DNA from: Bacteroidota bacterium
GTDB taxonomy: Bacteria > Bacteroidota > Bacteroidia > Bacteroidales > BM520
Assembly (NCBI GenBank): GCA_002748065.1
Contig: PDRJ01000027.1
Coordinates: forward strand, 1 to 64,000
Direction: 5' to 3'
Length of the DNA stretch: 64,000 bases
How positions within the stretch are numbered: the first letter of the stretch is position 1; the number at the start of each line of letters is the position of its first letter. Below the pieces are notes generated by a model. The model saw nothing but the letters and a program-made list of their open reading frames with translations. It did no database searches and was not told the DNA's origin. Below are positions 1-7,592 of this stretch, piece by piece. A program made the position numbers and the translations under genes.

Positions 1-840
1 TACGCTATCTATTTTTCCCGTAAATATGTTGAAGGCTTTGTCCTCATTCCCGTCTTTATCATAATAAGTATGCCTAAACGAATGAATAGATAATTGGGCA
101 ATTTTCTTGTTTGTATCAATTTTTAAGTCAATAGGCTGCTGGAATTCAGGATGTGTTATGGCGTTTTCGATAACGCTAAATGCCTTGGATGATGCGCCTT
201 TAACTCTTATGGTTTCCGTTTGATGGTTTTTTGTATTAAGGAGTTCGAGCGTATAGGTAGAGGTGTTTGTAAAGTAGTCTGTATAATAATAGGCTAAACC
301 CGAATAGTCAATTGTATATCGTAGTTTACCTGTTTTGATAAACCCATCGGCACATCTGGGGCTATAGCTAAATAGGACTTTAATAATACTATCTATCGAA
401 GTATTATTGATCTTAGTCAATATTTTTCCTTTGATATTGTAATGTTCTATATCATTCAGAATATATACTTTCTTATCCAATACTTTTACTATTATGGGCG
501 GTATAAGTGCCTTTTCATTAAAATATTCACCTATATCCTTTGATGAACCTATTCTACAATGCCCCTCTTTGGTAGCTGTCACAATTTTTGATGCTATTCG
601 GAAAAAATCGTATGAATGCATACCGTCTTTAATTTTGGCTCTTTCTTGAGCGCAGATACTATCAAATGTTGCCACAGATTGATACCAATACAATCCGGCA
701 TGTGCTTCTTTCAAAGCATTGACCATGAAGTCAAAATCGCTATACAATTCTTTGGAAGAGTACTTTTTTAGGCTAGTATGTTTTTGTGCAAAAGAAATTG
801 AACAGATGAATAGAAATAGTAGAGTTGCTTTGGTTTGCAT
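1..840 (-). CDS. Secreted S41-peptidase-like protein, 3' part outside the window
   Basis: This gene is open at the window edge and absent from the ORF track. The minus strand reads from ATG at 838-840 without a stop for 280 codons. It begins with a signal peptide (MQTKATLLFLFICSISFAQ), followed by a region like the N-terminal helical part of Bacteroidota S41 (C-terminal processing-like) peptidases, where FDFMVNALKEAHAGLYWY is typical. A diverged PDZ-like stretch (KILTKINNTSIDSI) follows near residue 145. The catalytic Ser/Lys region would lie beyond base 1, so activity cannot be judged. It starts 13 bp after the tetR stop on the same strand and may be co-transcribed with it. The family assignment is moderate; export is well supported. 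Confidence 0.6.
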   Translation of the reverse strand, partial: MQTKATLLFLFICSISFAQKHTSLKKYSSKELYSDFDFMVNALKEAHAGLYWYQSVATFDSICAQERAKIKDGMHSYDFFRIASKIVTATKEGHCRIGSSKDIGEYFNEKALIPPIIVKVLDKKVYILNDIEHYNIKGKILTKINNTSIDSIIKVLFSYSPRCADGFIKTGKLRYTIDYSGLAYYYTDYFTNTSTYTLELLNTKNHQTETIRVKGASSKAFSVIENAITHPEFQQPIDLKIDTNKKIAQLSIHSFRHTYYDKDGNEDKAFNIFTGKIDSV

Positions 841-853
841 AGTTGGTTTGTTT

Positions 854-1486
854 TTACATTGACAAATCAATAATACTTTCCATAGCGTTGATAATGCGTT
901 GTCGCCCTTCAGGTGTATTGAGGTCTATACCACAGAATAGACTTCCGTTAGATTTGGCATGAATAGATAAGTAATACAAACCGGCAATTTGCACGGCTAA
1001 AATGGCTCTTAAATCAAGTTTATTACCTTTATTATTGTCTAACGACAAAAATAGCCTCTCACCTAAAACTTCTCTTTCTCGTGCGACTTTCTTCATTATT
1101 TCAGCATCATCGCTCAATTCCCATAGCAATATCTTTTGCAATTCTTCACTATGAAAGACTTTGTCAAAAAGCGCATTTAAAACAAGTACAATATCAAATT
1201 TCGTAACTTCACGCTGTTGATTTACAAGTTCGTTAAGACGTTCGTTATTGAGCAATTGCCAAAAATCTTTTCGTTTCACGTACTCTTCTAGCAGATTTTC
1301 CAAGGAGCCGAAATATTTTTTTATAAGGGTATGATTTACTCCCGCCTCTTTGGTGATATTAGCATTGGTGAGTCCTGTATATCCCTTTTCTCTAAACACA
1401 ACTTCGGTAGCAGCAATAATTTTCTCCTTAGTTCGCTCTTTGTTGCGAATCAGCCCATCGGTTGTTTTGCGAGTGTTCATATACAA
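854..1486 (-). CDS. TetR/AcrR-family transcriptional regulator
   Basis: A 210-residue protein of normal TetR length. Residues about 18-65 form the helix-turn-helix DNA-binding domain (KEKIIAATEVVFREKGYTG, then NANITKEAGVNHTLIKKYFG). The C-terminal ligand-binding half is variable and gives no ligand. A second Met (MNTRK) three residues in is an equally good start. The gene lies directly upstream of the S41-like gene on the same strand, so it may control that gene and itself. The region upstream, 1487-1617, is AT-rich and holds no other gene. Confidence 0.85.
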   Translation of the reverse strand: MYMNTRKTTDGLIRNKERTKEKIIAATEVVFREKGYTGLTNANITKEAGVNHTLIKKYFGSLENLLEEYVKRKDFWQLLNNERLNELVNQQREVTKFDIVLVLNALFDKVFHSEELQKILLWELSDDAEIMKKVAREREVLGERLFLSLDNNKGNKLDLRAILAVQIAGLYYLSIHAKSNGSLFCGIDLNTPEGRQRIINAMESIIDLSM

Positions 1487-1617
1487 TATGAATTTAAAAT
1501 AATTATCTGCAAAGATACAATTAATCTATAACGACACAATTAACACATATTATAAAACATATAAAAACTAACATTATACTGATAAACAGTGTTTTTTAAT
1601 TTTTTATCGCTATTGAT

Positions 1618-1752
1618 ACTAATTGGCGTATATCTATCAGCAACAGGAGCACTCACCGCTGTAAGCTCCTGTTCTTCAATCTTTGCAAGCCTCGAATTCG
1701 AACGTTCTATACAGCCTCTTCTTAAAAACGCTGACTTTATGGACAGATACTA
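1618..1752 (-). repeat. Dispersed TIR repeat, copy 1 (degenerate)
   Basis: A minus-oriented copy of the family found eleven times here. The end reads CTTCTTAAAAACGCTGACTT then TATGGACAGATACTA. The core CAAGCCTCGAATTCGAACG is intact and the far end (CTAATTGGCGTATATCTATC) is a decayed terminal repeat. The 73-residue ORF at 1589-1810 is a by-product of this repeat, not a gene. Confidence 0.8.
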
Positions 1753-1777
1753 TTTAATGAAACCCGTGAATATCCAT

Positions 1778-1807
1778 TTTGACACCAGGATAAAAGTATT
1801 AACTTTG
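1778..1807 (+). promoter_or_regulatory. Bacteroidota-type promoter for the mazEF-like pair
   Basis: TTTG at 1778-1781 is separated by 18 bp from TAACTTTG at 1800-1807, matching the Bacteroidota -33/-7 consensus. It lies 25 bp before the antitoxin ATG and just outside repeat copy 1. Confidence 0.6.
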
Positions 1808-1832
1808 TAATTACATTTTAATAGCTATACCA

Positions 1833-2078
1833 ATGGAATTACCAGTAATACAAATAGGGAATTCAAAAGGCTTGAGATTATCGAAGACATTACTAGACAA
1901 GTATCATATTAAGGACAAAGTAGAGCTAATCCTTGAAAAAGGCTATTTAATAATTAAGCCGATTTCAAGTCCAAGAAAAGATTGGGACAAGGCTTTTGAA
2001 CAAATGGCAAAGGAAGGAGATGACCAGCTTTTATTTGAAGATATTTTTGAAAATGAGGATTTTGAAGAATGGAAGTAG
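1833..2078 (+). CDS. mazE: MazE-type antitoxin (AbrB/SpoVT fold)
   Basis: An 81-residue protein. Residues 1-46 match the swapped-hairpin AbrB/MazE DNA-binding fold (VIQIGNSKGLRLSKTLLDKY, then VELILEKGYLIIKP). The acidic C-terminal tail (GDDQLLFEDIFENEDFEEW) is the kind that MazE uses to wrap and block its toxin. The last ten bases overlap the toxin gene, so the two are translationally coupled. The antitoxin is expected to neutralise the toxin and, with it, repress the promoter at 1778-1807. The pair sits between repeat copies 1 and 2. Confidence 0.85.
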   Translation: MELPVIQIGNSKGLRLSKTLLDKYHIKDKVELILEKGYLIIKPISSPRKDWDKAFEQMAKEGDDQLLFEDIFENEDFEEWK

Positions 2079-2392
2079 TGCAGTATCAAATAGTGTTAGT
2101 CAACCTTGATCCGACCATTGGAAGTGAAATAAAAAAGACCCGACCATCTGTAATTATTTCGCCAGACGAAATGAATAAACATCTGCGGACAATTACCATT
2201 GCTCCAATGACAACGACTTCAAGAAAATATCCAACAAGAATAGAAGTAAAGCATAACAACAAAATTGGTTGGGTTGTTATTGATCAGATTCGGACAATTG
2301 ACAAACAACGAGTTATAAAGATTATAGGAAAACTCTCCAAACCTGAAATAAAGGAGTTAAAAGCGGTTATAAAAGAGACATTTGTTGATTAG
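2069..2392 (+). CDS. mazF: MazF/PemK-type mRNA interferase toxin
   Basis: A 107-residue protein of normal MazF length. The family signature near the N-terminus is present (YQIVLVNLDPTIGSEIKKTRP), containing the conserved G-x-E-x-x-K-x-R-P motif with the catalytic Arg. It is followed by the VIISPDEMN strand-loop, TIAPMTTTSRKYPTRI, and the C-terminal D-Q-I-R-T-I-D motif. Members are sequence-specific endoribonucleases that cut mRNA when the antitoxin is lost. The start overlaps the antitoxin gene by 10 bp. The stop codon is two bases from repeat copy 2. The reading frame is intact, so the toxin is probably functional. Confidence 0.9.
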   Translation: MEVVQYQIVLVNLDPTIGSEIKKTRPSVIISPDEMNKHLRTITIAPMTTTSRKYPTRIEVKHNNKIGWVVIDQIRTIDKQRVIKIIGKLSKPEIKELKAVIKETFVD

Positions 2393-2393
2393 A

Positions 2394-2575
2394 ATAGCGT
2401 CCGCCTATAACGTCCGACTTCTTTATGATGCTTCTCTTTCAAATGGTTATTTCGGCGTTGCTCAATACATCACATTTACTTTAGTAAACGCCCATTTCTC
2501 GGCCTTCGCAAGCCTCGAATTTGAACATTCTGTACAGCCGCTGCTCAGCCCCTTGACTTTGTAGACAGGCCCCTA
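2394..2575 (-). repeat. Dispersed TIR repeat, copy 2
   Basis: A minus-oriented copy beginning TAGCGTCCGCCTATAACGTC and continuing through the conserved GACTTCTT and CTTCGCAAGCCTCGAATTTG blocks to a decayed end (CTTTGTAGACAGGCCCCTA). It is about 25 bp longer than most short copies. It abuts the toxin stop codon. Confidence 0.85.
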
Positions 2576-2610
2576 TTTATCTCCTCCCTCGTTCCTGTTA
2601 CTTTGTTTCG

Positions 2611-2618
2611 TACTTTTG
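2611..2618 (+). promoter_or_regulatory. Probable -7 element for rluB
   Basis: TACTTTTG lies 22 bp before the rluB ATG and fits the TAnnTTTG -7 box. No convincing -33 TTTG is seen at the right distance. Confidence 0.4.
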
Positions 2619-2640
2619 TAGCACAATTATTAGCGCGACC

Positions 2641-3486
2641 ATGAAATACCCCAAAAAACGTACACAAGGCCATTACGAAGATTCCAAGTCCGGAAATCGT
2701 CCCGACAGAAGGGGAGGGCATCCCGCCAAGAGAGCCTCCGGATCGAAAGAGCGCCCTCGTGGTGAAAAAGCAGAAGCCGAAGAGATCCGGCTCAACAAGT
2801 TTATCGCCGATAGCGGCGTCTGTTCGCGGAGGGAGGCAGACAAGCTTATTGCCTCCGGGGTGGTACTGGTTAACGGAAAAGTGGTAACAGCCCTGGGAAC
2901 AAAGGTGAGTTCTCGGGATAAGGTAACCATTGGAACGCAGTCGCTAAAGCGGGAAAAACTCCAATACGTCCTCCTCAACAAACCCAAGGGGTATATCACC
3001 ACCATGAAGGATCCTCAGGAACGAAAAACCGTGAGCCTCCTGATCCAACATGCCTGTAAGGAGCGAATCGTGCCGGTGGGGCGTCTTGACAGAAACACCA
3101 CCGGGTTGTTACTCTTTACCAACGATGGCCAGCTGGCAAAGAAGCTAACCCACCCCAAACATAAGATCAAGAAAATCTACCAAGTGGAGTTGGATAAACC
3201 CCTCACCAAAAGCGATCTGCTGGCTATCAGTGAAGGAGTCACGCTGGAAGACGGATTTATCGCCGCAGATAAGGTGGCCTACTTGGATCCGGAGCGGAAG
3301 AGCGTGGTGGGGATCGAGATTCATAGTGGAAAGAACCGAATTATCCGACGAATCTTTGCCCATCTGGGGTATAACGTCATCAAGTTGGATCGCACCGTTT
3401 TTGCAGGCCTCACCAAGAAGGATATCCCCCGGGGGAAATACCGTCACCTCACCACCATGGAGGTCAACTATCTTCGAATGCTGTAA
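2641..3486 (+). CDS. rluB: 23S rRNA pseudouridine synthase, RluB/RsuA family
   Basis: A 281-residue protein that isomerises uridine to pseudouridine in ribosomal RNA. It starts with a basic low-complexity tail (residues 1-48, rich in Lys, Arg and Gly) common in Bacteroidota members. An S4 RNA-binding domain follows (about 49-96, RLNKFIADSGVCSRREADKL). The catalytic domain carries the GRLDRNTTGLLLFTNDG motif with the nucleophile Asp near 150. LLNKPKGYITT and HSGKNRIIRRIFAHLG are further family motifs. RluB rather than RsuA is preferred from the tail and general similarity, but the exact target base is not proven. It stands alone, preceded by repeat copy 2. Confidence 0.9.
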   Translation: MKYPKKRTQGHYEDSKSGNRPDRRGGHPAKRASGSKERPRGEKAEAEEIRLNKFIADSGVCSRREADKLIASGVVLVNGKVVTALGTKVSSRDKVTIGTQSLKREKLQYVLLNKPKGYITTMKDPQERKTVSLLIQHACKERIVPVGRLDRNTTGLLLFTNDGQLAKKLTHPKHKIKKIYQVELDKPLTKSDLLAISEGVTLEDGFIAADKVAYLDPERKSVVGIEIHSGKNRIIRRIFAHLGYNVIKLDRTVFAGLTKKDIPRGKYRHLTTMEVNYLRML

Positions 3487-3570
3487 GCAATCAGGAACTG
3501 TCCAAAGGTCTCACCACCCTGCGGGATTCCGGTTATGGGGATGGTCATCGCTGTTACACTGGTATTGCCC

Positions 3571-3590
3571 AACTTCGGTCTTCCGACTTC
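3571..3590. repeat. Short GGAAGTCGGAAGACCGAAG-type repeat
   Basis: AACTTCGGTCTTCCGACTTC is an isolated copy of the motif that makes the inverted repeats around the four-helix-bundle gene at 51.2 kb. The rest of 3487-3745 holds no recognisable feature. Confidence 0.5.
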
Positions 3591-3745
3591 CATTCCCATA
3601 ATTATTTCATAATGTATCCTTTAAGGGTCTTGAAAGATAAATCAGGTAAGCTGATCATAAAATAACGACTAATTGTTCAAAGAGTGCCCCCTTACATGCA
3701 TAACTCTAGTTGCAGACTTATAAATTGTTGATTTTTAGTTTATTG

Positions 3746-4390
3746 TTAACTTCCAATTGCCCAAAGATCACCATAAAAATAGAGCAGGGCAAATAACAAA
3801 AGGGTATATCCCACCCCTATCAGAAAGGGAATTTTTGCGGACTTTACCCGAAAGGCAAAATTTGCAGGAACACTCCTTCGCCAAAAGAAATCACGAAGAG
3901 CAAAGGCTCCGGCCAGGTTGTAAAGAAAGGGGAACATTCCTCCCACCTGAAACAAGGAGACGATTAGCACGCTGGACAAGGCAAAGAACACTGAAAAAGC
4001 ATACACCTGTAAACGAGCCTTCTTATTCACCTTCCCCAGGTTGTAGGCTAACATGAATCCTCCCAACAGGGTATTGAAGAAGAGGGAGAACCAAAAGATG
4101 GTCATGGGGCTAAAGAGCTCTGGCATGGCCGCATCACGCGCCTGTGCAGCCATAAATTCAGCCTCCTCTTCCTCACTTTTGAGGCGCATGGCCGCTTCGT
4201 AAAGCCCCTCATACTTCTCCTTTAACTTATCTAAACCACGGAACAAAAGCCCCCGCTTTTCTGCCTCCCAAACCGCTGCAAGCATAGCATCGTCGTGATA
4301 CAAGGAGGGTGCCAACAGCATCTCCTTTAAACGATCATCGGAGTAGGTGTGCATATTTAATCGATATTGTTCCGGATCCATCATCTGCAT
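3746..4390 (-). CDS. Membrane protein of unknown function
   Basis: I do not recognise a named family. The ORF track begins at 4480, but the first 30 residues look non-coding and the natural start is one of the Met residues in MQMMDPEQYRLN, giving about 214 residues. The N-terminal third is soluble and helical. It contains the motif YSDDRLKEMLLAPSLYHDDA followed by AVWEAEKRGLL, seen in many small Bacteroidota membrane proteins. A charged helix (LKSEEEEAEF) and about four hydrophobic segments follow, ending with LLLFALLYFYGDLWAIG. It is convergent with rluB and divergent from the cargo gene. Role unknown. Confidence 0.7.
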   Translation of the reverse strand: MQMMDPEQYRLNMHTYSDDRLKEMLLAPSLYHDDAMLAAVWEAEKRGLLFRGLDKLKEKYEGLYEAAMRLKSEEEEAEFMAAQARDAAMPELFSPMTIFWFSLFFNTLLGGFMLAYNLGKVNKKARLQVYAFSVFFALSSVLIVSLFQVGGMFPFLYNLAGAFALRDFFWRRSVPANFAFRVKSAKIPFLIGVGYTLLLFALLYFYGDLWAIGS

Positions 4391-4490
4391 GCCACAAAAG
4401 TAATTTTTTTTAGCGCACCATGGGTTCACTTTAACAAAATTTGCATTAATCCATAGAACATGTATTGTCAAGATCTTCAATTATCATCCC

Positions 4491-7247
4491 ATGAAGAAAG
4501 TTAACCTACTGATAACCTGGATTATTAGCTCAATACCTCTCCTCTTAGCGGCGCAGGACACGCTGGTGCAACAAAGTTTCGAGGGGGCGGCCACCGCATG
4601 GTCTTACTTCGCTGACCCGCCGCCCTACAATATCACCGAAGACATCTGGGATACCGTTGCAGAGATAGAGGATCTTGCCCCCTACCAGGGGAGCCTTTTC
4701 TGGGGAATCCGGGACTTGGATAACAACAACGGAGGGGGGAACTTTTTCCATAAGCTTCTCTTTGACTCCGTCAATCTAGCCGGCTTCACCAACTGCTCCC
4801 TCTCCCTTCGCTACAATGCTGTGGCGTTTGATGCCGGGGATAAGCTTCACCTCGACCTCTTCCTGGATGGAGCGGAAGAACACATCGTACTGCTTAACGG
4901 TGCCTCGGGAGGGGTCTCTACCGATGGCTGGCAAGAGTTTCTGTATGCGATTCCCGATAGCATTGCGATATGCGCCGTGCACCTAAAAGCAAAACAGAAC
5001 GGAGGAACAGACAGGGCCGGATGGGATCAACTGATGATCACCGGCTTCCCGGAAGGAGCTGTCCCCCTTACGGCCTCTTTCTCTGCCGATAAAACGTTCA
5101 CCTTTTGCCACGAACTTGTGACTTTCGAAAATCTTACCTGGGGTGGCACGCCCCCCTATACACTATCCTGGGACTTCGATCACAACGGCACCATAGATGA
5201 CACAGTCCCCCATCCTCAGTATGGCTACGCAACCCCGGGGCGCTATTATCCCAAACTTTTTGTGGAGGATCAAGAGGGCGATACGGCCTCCTTCATCCTG
5301 CCAACTCCCATTGAAATCATCCCCCAACCCCGAGCCTGGATCAATGAGATCCACTACGACGACATGTCAAAAAAGGACCCTTCAAAAGACACCAATGAAG
5401 GGGTTGAGGTGGTAATCGGCGATACGACGTTCCTTCACCTGCCGAACTATACCCTCTCTCTTTACAACGGGCACAACGGAAAGGTGTACCAGTCGGAAAC
5501 CCTTGATCACTTCACGGTGGGGGATACACTGGAGGCCTTTCACTTTTTTCACCACTTCTTCGGTTCCCTGCAAAATGGGGCTCCCGACGGTGTGGCCCTG
5601 GATTATTTAGGAAAACCCCTCACTTTTCTCAGCTATGAGGGCACCTTTGAGGCTACCAACGGCCCGGCGGAGGGGCTTTGGAGCACCGATATAGGAGCCA
5701 CGGAGGATGCCTCTACCCCTGTGGGGAGATCTATCCAATGCCAAGGGGTTGGGGAGGAGGGCCACCACTTTTATTGGACATCGTTGGTGGAAGAGACCTT
5801 TGGCCATCCCAACATAGGCCAATTCCTTGCCTGGCCCGCCCAAACCACCTGGATAGGAACAACGCCCCATTGGCTTAGCGAGGCGAATTGGGACAACGGC
5901 ATCCCCGGCCCTGGCACAGAGGTATTGCTCGACGCAGGCGAAGCGGTATATCCTACGCTCAGTCAGCAGCAGTGGTGTAAAACCCTTACCCTCAATGAGG
6001 GGGCCTACCTCCTGGACAGCACGAGTTGCCTGCACCCCTCCCAGCAGATCACCGTAAACCGATGGCTTGCAGGTGGCACTTCCGCCACCAGCGACCCGGA
6101 TCATGCCATCTACCACTTTATTGGCTCGCCTCTCCCCCATTGCAAAGCCATCGACGTTCTTCCCCCCAACGCTTATGTACGGGCCTACCATGAACCCTCC
6201 CAAAGTTGGGTCAACCTCACGGGAAGCGACTTCCTGCTGCCGGGAAAGGGATACTCTGTCTATCTTCCTTCTGCCAATAACCAACTCACCTTCTCCGACT
6301 CCCTTCCCAATACAGATCTCTCCTTCCATAATCTCTCCCTCTCCGGGAGCAACTTAGACTACTCCGGCTTTCACCTGTTAAGCAACCCCTTCCTCTCTCC
6401 CATCGACTGGGATCTGCTCCCCAAGGAACAGGTCGCCCAAACGGTTTACCTCTGGCACAACGGCGACTACTTAGAGTGGAACGGACTGGTGGGGAGTCTC
6501 CCCGGTGGCATCATCCCGGTGGGGCAAGGTTTCTTCGTACAGGTGACGGATGCACAAAACCACATCGCCATACCTCCCACAGCCATGGTTCCGGATACCG
6601 CTCCCATCTACAAGAGCGAGGAACTTCCGGTGTTGACCATAGCGCTTCTTTGGGAAGAGCTGGAAGACAACGCTTTTCTGGCTTTTAAAGAGGACGCCAC
6701 AAGCGCCTTCGATCCCCCGTATGATGCGCTGAAACTAAGCGGACAGGCACATCATCCGGAGGTGTATCTCATACAAAACGACCTTCGCTATGCTATCTGT
6801 TTTACCCATACGGATAGCGTAGCCGAGTTCTATCTGGGCATTAAAGCCCCCCAGGAGGGGGATTACACCCTTCAGTTTGGGGGCCCCATCCTCTCCATGG
6901 AGTACCCCCTGTTCCTCAAAGACCTATATACCAATAACCTTTATGATATACGAAAGACCCCGGTGCATGAATTTTTCTCCTTTGAAGGCACCTTTGAAGA
7001 CCGCTTTGTGATTACACAGCAGCCGGTGGGTATACAAGAGGCCGAAAAGGAACCCATACGAATCACACAACACGAGGGCCTCTTGACCCTTCACACGTCC
7101 CAATGCATGGAGATAACTATCTTGAGCATCACAGGTCAGGTCGTAGAGCATCGACAACGGCACTGTGGAACCTACAAAATTCCACTCCCCCCGGGAATCT
7201 ACCTTCTCAAAACAGAGCGGTTTATCAGAAAACTTATCATCCTATAA
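4491..7247 (+). CDS. Secreted multidomain T9SS cargo with lamin-tail-like domain
   Basis: A 918-residue exported protein. A signal peptide (MKKVNLLITWIISSIPLLLAAQ) precedes a jelly-roll-like region, a PKD domain around 195-280 (LSWDFDHNGTID with GRYYPKLFVED), and a lamin-tail-like domain around 285-450 (AWINEIHYDD, TLSLYNGHNGKVYQ). That last domain often accompanies secreted nucleases, but no nuclease is seen here. The middle is beta-rich without clear catalytic motifs. The C-terminus (EITILSITGQVVEHRQ, then GIYLLKTERFIRKLIIL) is a textbook T9SS type A sorting domain. It is therefore expected to cross the outer membrane through the PorP/GldKLMN/PorW machinery encoded in the same window. Substrate and activity are unknown. 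Confidence 0.85.
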   Translation: MKKVNLLITWIISSIPLLLAAQDTLVQQSFEGAATAWSYFADPPPYNITEDIWDTVAEIEDLAPYQGSLFWGIRDLDNNNGGGNFFHKLLFDSVNLAGFTNCSLSLRYNAVAFDAGDKLHLDLFLDGAEEHIVLLNGASGGVSTDGWQEFLYAIPDSIAICAVHLKAKQNGGTDRAGWDQLMITGFPEGAVPLTASFSADKTFTFCHELVTFENLTWGGTPPYTLSWDFDHNGTIDDTVPHPQYGYATPGRYYPKLFVEDQEGDTASFILPTPIEIIPQPRAWINEIHYDDMSKKDPSKDTNEGVEVVIGDTTFLHLPNYTLSLYNGHNGKVYQSETLDHFTVGDTLEAFHFFHHFFGSLQNGAPDGVALDYLGKPLTFLSYEGTFEATNGPAEGLWSTDIGATEDASTPVGRSIQCQGVGEEGHHFYWTSLVEETFGHPNIGQFLAWPAQTTWIGTTPHWLSEANWDNGIPGPGTEVLLDAGEAVYPTLSQQQWCKTLTLNEGAYLLDSTSCLHPSQQITVNRWLAGGTSATSDPDHAIYHFIGSPLPHCKAIDVLPPNAYVRAYHEPSQSWVNLTGSDFLLPGKGYSVYLPSANNQLTFSDSLPNTDLSFHNLSLSGSNLDYSGFHLLSNPFLSPIDWDLLPKEQVAQTVYLWHNGDYLEWNGLVGSLPGGIIPVGQGFFVQVTDAQNHIAIPPTAMVPDTAPIYKSEELPVLTIALLWEELEDNAFLAFKEDATSAFDPPYDALKLSGQAHHPEVYLIQNDLRYAICFTHTDSVAEFYLGIKAPQEGDYTLQFGGPILSMEYPLFLKDLYTNNLYDIRKTPVHEFFSFEGTFEDRFVITQQPVGIQEAEKEPIRITQHEGLLTLHTSQCMEITILSITGQVVEHRQRHCGTYKIPLPPGIYLLKTERFIRKLIIL

Positions 7248-7260
7248 CATACGTATTATT

Positions 7261-7488
7261 ATGAAAAAGACCCCCCTCATCATTACACTACTCCTTATCG
7301 CCCTGACCACCATAGGACAACCCGATCCCGGAAAAAATGGCGACGGCGAAGGCGTAGAGGGTGACCCCATTGGAGGAAGTGCCCCCATTGGCAATGGAAC
7401 CATTGCCGTCTCTCTCCTTATCATCGCATGGGTTGCAGGAAAGATCGTGTTAAAAAAAGGGACAACCCGAGCCACGGAGATTGATTGA
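7261..7488 (+). CDS. Small secreted/membrane-anchored protein
   Basis: A 75-residue protein starting at the MKK in the middle of ORF 7165-7488. It has a signal peptide (MKKTPLIITLLLIALTTIGQ), a Gly/Asp/Pro-rich linker (PDPGKNGDGEGVEGDPIGG), one hydrophobic segment (AVSLLIIAWVAGKIVLKK) and a short polar tail. It starts 13 bp after the cargo gene and is likely co-transcribed with it. Similar small proteins sit beside T9SS cargo genes in this phylum, but no function is established. The terminator at 7536-7564 closes the unit. Confidence 0.65.
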   Translation: MKKTPLIITLLLIALTTIGQPDPGKNGDGEGVEGDPIGGSAPIGNGTIAVSLLIIAWVAGKIVLKKGTTRATEID

Positions 7489-7535
7489 CCATAAGAAAAG
7501 CCTCAGGGATGTAGTTCATCGACACCCTTTTCGTC

Positions 7536-7564
7536 GCTTTTTTTGTTTCGATACAAAAAAAAGC
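7536..7564. terminator. Bidirectional hairpin terminator
   Basis: GCTTTTTTTGT and ACAAAAAAAAGC pair around a TTCGAT loop, with T-runs on either strand. It separates the cargo unit from the convergent lnt-hflX operon. Confidence 0.75.
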
Positions 7565-7592
7565 AATGAGAGGGATAGCAGTGCAACCGGAT

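Noticed and set aside
854-1486. First TetR as a regulator of the methyltransferase cluster
   Set aside because: No GAACAnTGTTC site was seen near it; the TetR at 53652 is the better candidate.
1589-1810. 73-residue ORF
   Set aside because: It reads through repeat copy 1; the same peptide words (FASLEFERSIQPLL) appear in other repeat copies, so it is not a gene.
3230-3601. 123-residue plus-strand ORF
   Set aside because: It is out of frame with rluB and continues into non-coding sequence.
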